Shown here piece by piece: positions 62,567 to 64,000 of a stretch of 64,000 nt of DNA. Below the pieces are notes generated by a model. It saw only the letters and a list, made by a program, of their open reading frames with translations. It made no database searches and had not been told where the DNA came from. Origin of the DNA: Saccoglossus kowalevskii (taxonomy: Eukaryota > Hemichordata > Enteropneusta > Harrimaniidae). The position numbers and the translations under genes were made by a program. Within the stretch, counting starts at the first letter, position 1. Every line of letters begins with the position of its first letter. The stretch covers positions 209,389 to 273,388 of the forward strand of contig NW_003137830.1 in NCBI RefSeq assembly GCF_000003605.2, read 5' to 3'.

Positions 62567-64000
62567 TAATGCAGAATCTTTCAGGCAGTACACGTCATAA
62601 TCATTACGTGATGCAACTATGTAACTGGTACACAATGTAATTAGTTCAGCTGTGTTCATACGGCGGAATAATGTGTACGGACGATATGTGGCTAAGGCGT
62701 AATATAGATTTAGCAAAGGTCACATGGTGGAAACTACGTACATTAACAAATGCTAAATAATGATGCGATCGGCTCTTCAAAGAAGACGGTAGCAATTTGA
62801 TTCAATACACTTGTAACTGTGTTCGACACATGGAATAACCAATGACGTCATATGTTGAATTATCCATGCTATAATAACGTAATATATTGAAAGCATCAGA
62901 TTAAGCACAACAAAACGCCGGATTTTGTGTTATCCAATTATCGAAGTTCAATACATGGTTAATATATATAAATGGATGGCATATGAAACACGAAGAAACA
63001 AAGTGCACCAAAATACACTGCGATTAACTCACTATGGGAATGCACTTGGTCAACAATTGGTCATCAAGACAGAGTGATATTACCACGAAAAAGCAATATA
63101 TATTGAATATATACAACAATTAGCTATATAAGCCAGCAAGGTTTCGTGTTCACGTTTAATCTTTACTGTTTTAACTGTACGCTTGTATCATTTGGTAGCT
63201 TAATCTGAGTGTATACCTGTACGACATTGGAAAGAGATAATTTGAAAAATAAAAAATAAGTCGAGTGTATCATTACTTACGCTCGATTAAGAGTCACGTT
63301 GCATTCAACATATACAGATTTTGCACTCATGGGTATAATCAAAGGTGGATATTAAATATATTGGTATTATAATAATAGAACGTATAGCACCTTGAGGTCT
63401 TTGAGGTGAAACTGACTATTGTTAACCTCGTGATGCTTTGTCGGTAGAAAATAATTCTTACAAATTCTTTAAAGGGTGTTGACTAATTCCATGGATGGCA
63501 TAGAGTGAATTTATGCCAAATAAACCGGCCAAGTGAGTGGCAGTGTGAGTTTATAATTAGCGCCGGCGTCACATCTGGCGATTTCCTATATTAATGAGGG
63601 ACAAGTTATTGTGGTCTCAATTCCCCCACAGCTGGCCTGGAAGTTTCAATGTTGTTGTTGAAACTGTATAGTTATTTTAAGCAGCGAAGTCGAAACAAAA
63701 CAGGCTTATGGGTGGTCAAAGTCAACAGATGGTGGAAATTAAATAATTGTTTGTTTTTATTATGCTGATTTTGCCCACCACGTTATATTACATTTAATCG
63801 ATCAATGTATAAGTAGGTAACACAACATGATGTTGTTTCAGGTTAGGCTGACAGAACCTCCGCTGTACCGTGGTGTTAGCTATAAAAAAAAAACTACCCC
63901 CACGATAACTAAGAGTGAAATGTGTTTGATTGTTTATTATTCAATAACTCAAAACTCACTGACTGAAATTTTCAGGCAACAATACCTTACATGAAAATTG
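62567..64000. other. Intergenic, no gene seen
   Basis: AT-rich sequence with a short hairpin AGTTTCAA/TTGAAACT at 63642-63665. No coding region, RNA gene or delimited repeat is supported up to the window edge. Confidence 0.5.

Noticed and set aside
1-64000. CRISPR arrays, operons, LTR or Polinton-type elements
   Set aside because: The DNA is animal nuclear sequence. No regularly spaced direct repeats with unique spacers, no paired long terminal repeats and no capsid, polymerase or integrase motifs were seen.

Overview
The window is a stretch of AT-rich animal genomic DNA (roughly one third G+C by eye) with two assembly gaps, one large split gene and a great deal of non-coding sequence. The gene has a GT-AG intron of about 20.8 kb, a consensus animal start context and vertebrate-style poly(A) signals. 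CpG is not strongly depleted. Microsatellites and low-copy dispersed repeats are common. This points to an invertebrate metazoan, perhaps a marine deuterostome, since the receptor is closest to vertebrate prokineticin receptors. The species cannot be fixed from the sequence.

The only gene I can call firmly is a rhodopsin-class (class A) G-protein-coupled receptor of the prokineticin-receptor type on the + strand. Exon 1 (1592-2058) carries the N-terminus and TM1-TM3. Exon 2 (22856-23558) carries TM4-TM7 and the tail. Together they encode 389 residues, with the splice inside the arginine codon of the E/DRY motif. A TATA-like box and a GC-richer leader lie upstream. A 3' UTR with two AATAAA signals ends near 24.1 kb.

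The large intron holds an 85-bp-spaced direct duplication, an assembly gap flanked by two nearly identical sequences (probably two alleles), an unidentified small antisense ORF with acceptor-like and poly(A) signals, and a dispersed element built of about 150-bp monomers that each carry an AAAATGGCC/GGCCATTTT hairpin.

From 24.1 kb to the end the window is close to a gene desert. It holds an 84-bp tandem array whose period keeps reading frames open on both strands, a broken helicase fragment (motif LPTGYGKS), a 138-bp TTAA-flanked MITE, and two inverted copies (41.3 kb and 57.6 kb) of an undescribed-looking element ending in a long palindrome. It also holds a pair of older diverged repeats (43.5 and 48.8 kb), tRNA-like SINE heads, and a GC-richer island (49.2-50.1 kb) with a possible partial exon running into the second gap. 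Microsatellites, G-runs and one TATA/GC-box cluster near 61.5 kb complete the list. I see no retrovirus-like, Polinton-like or CRISPR structure and no intact transposase.

Nothing here amounts to a clear new multi-gene system. The best leads are the palindrome-ended element pair, the in-frame 84-bp array, the antisense intronic ORF and the partial exon at the 50-kb gap.
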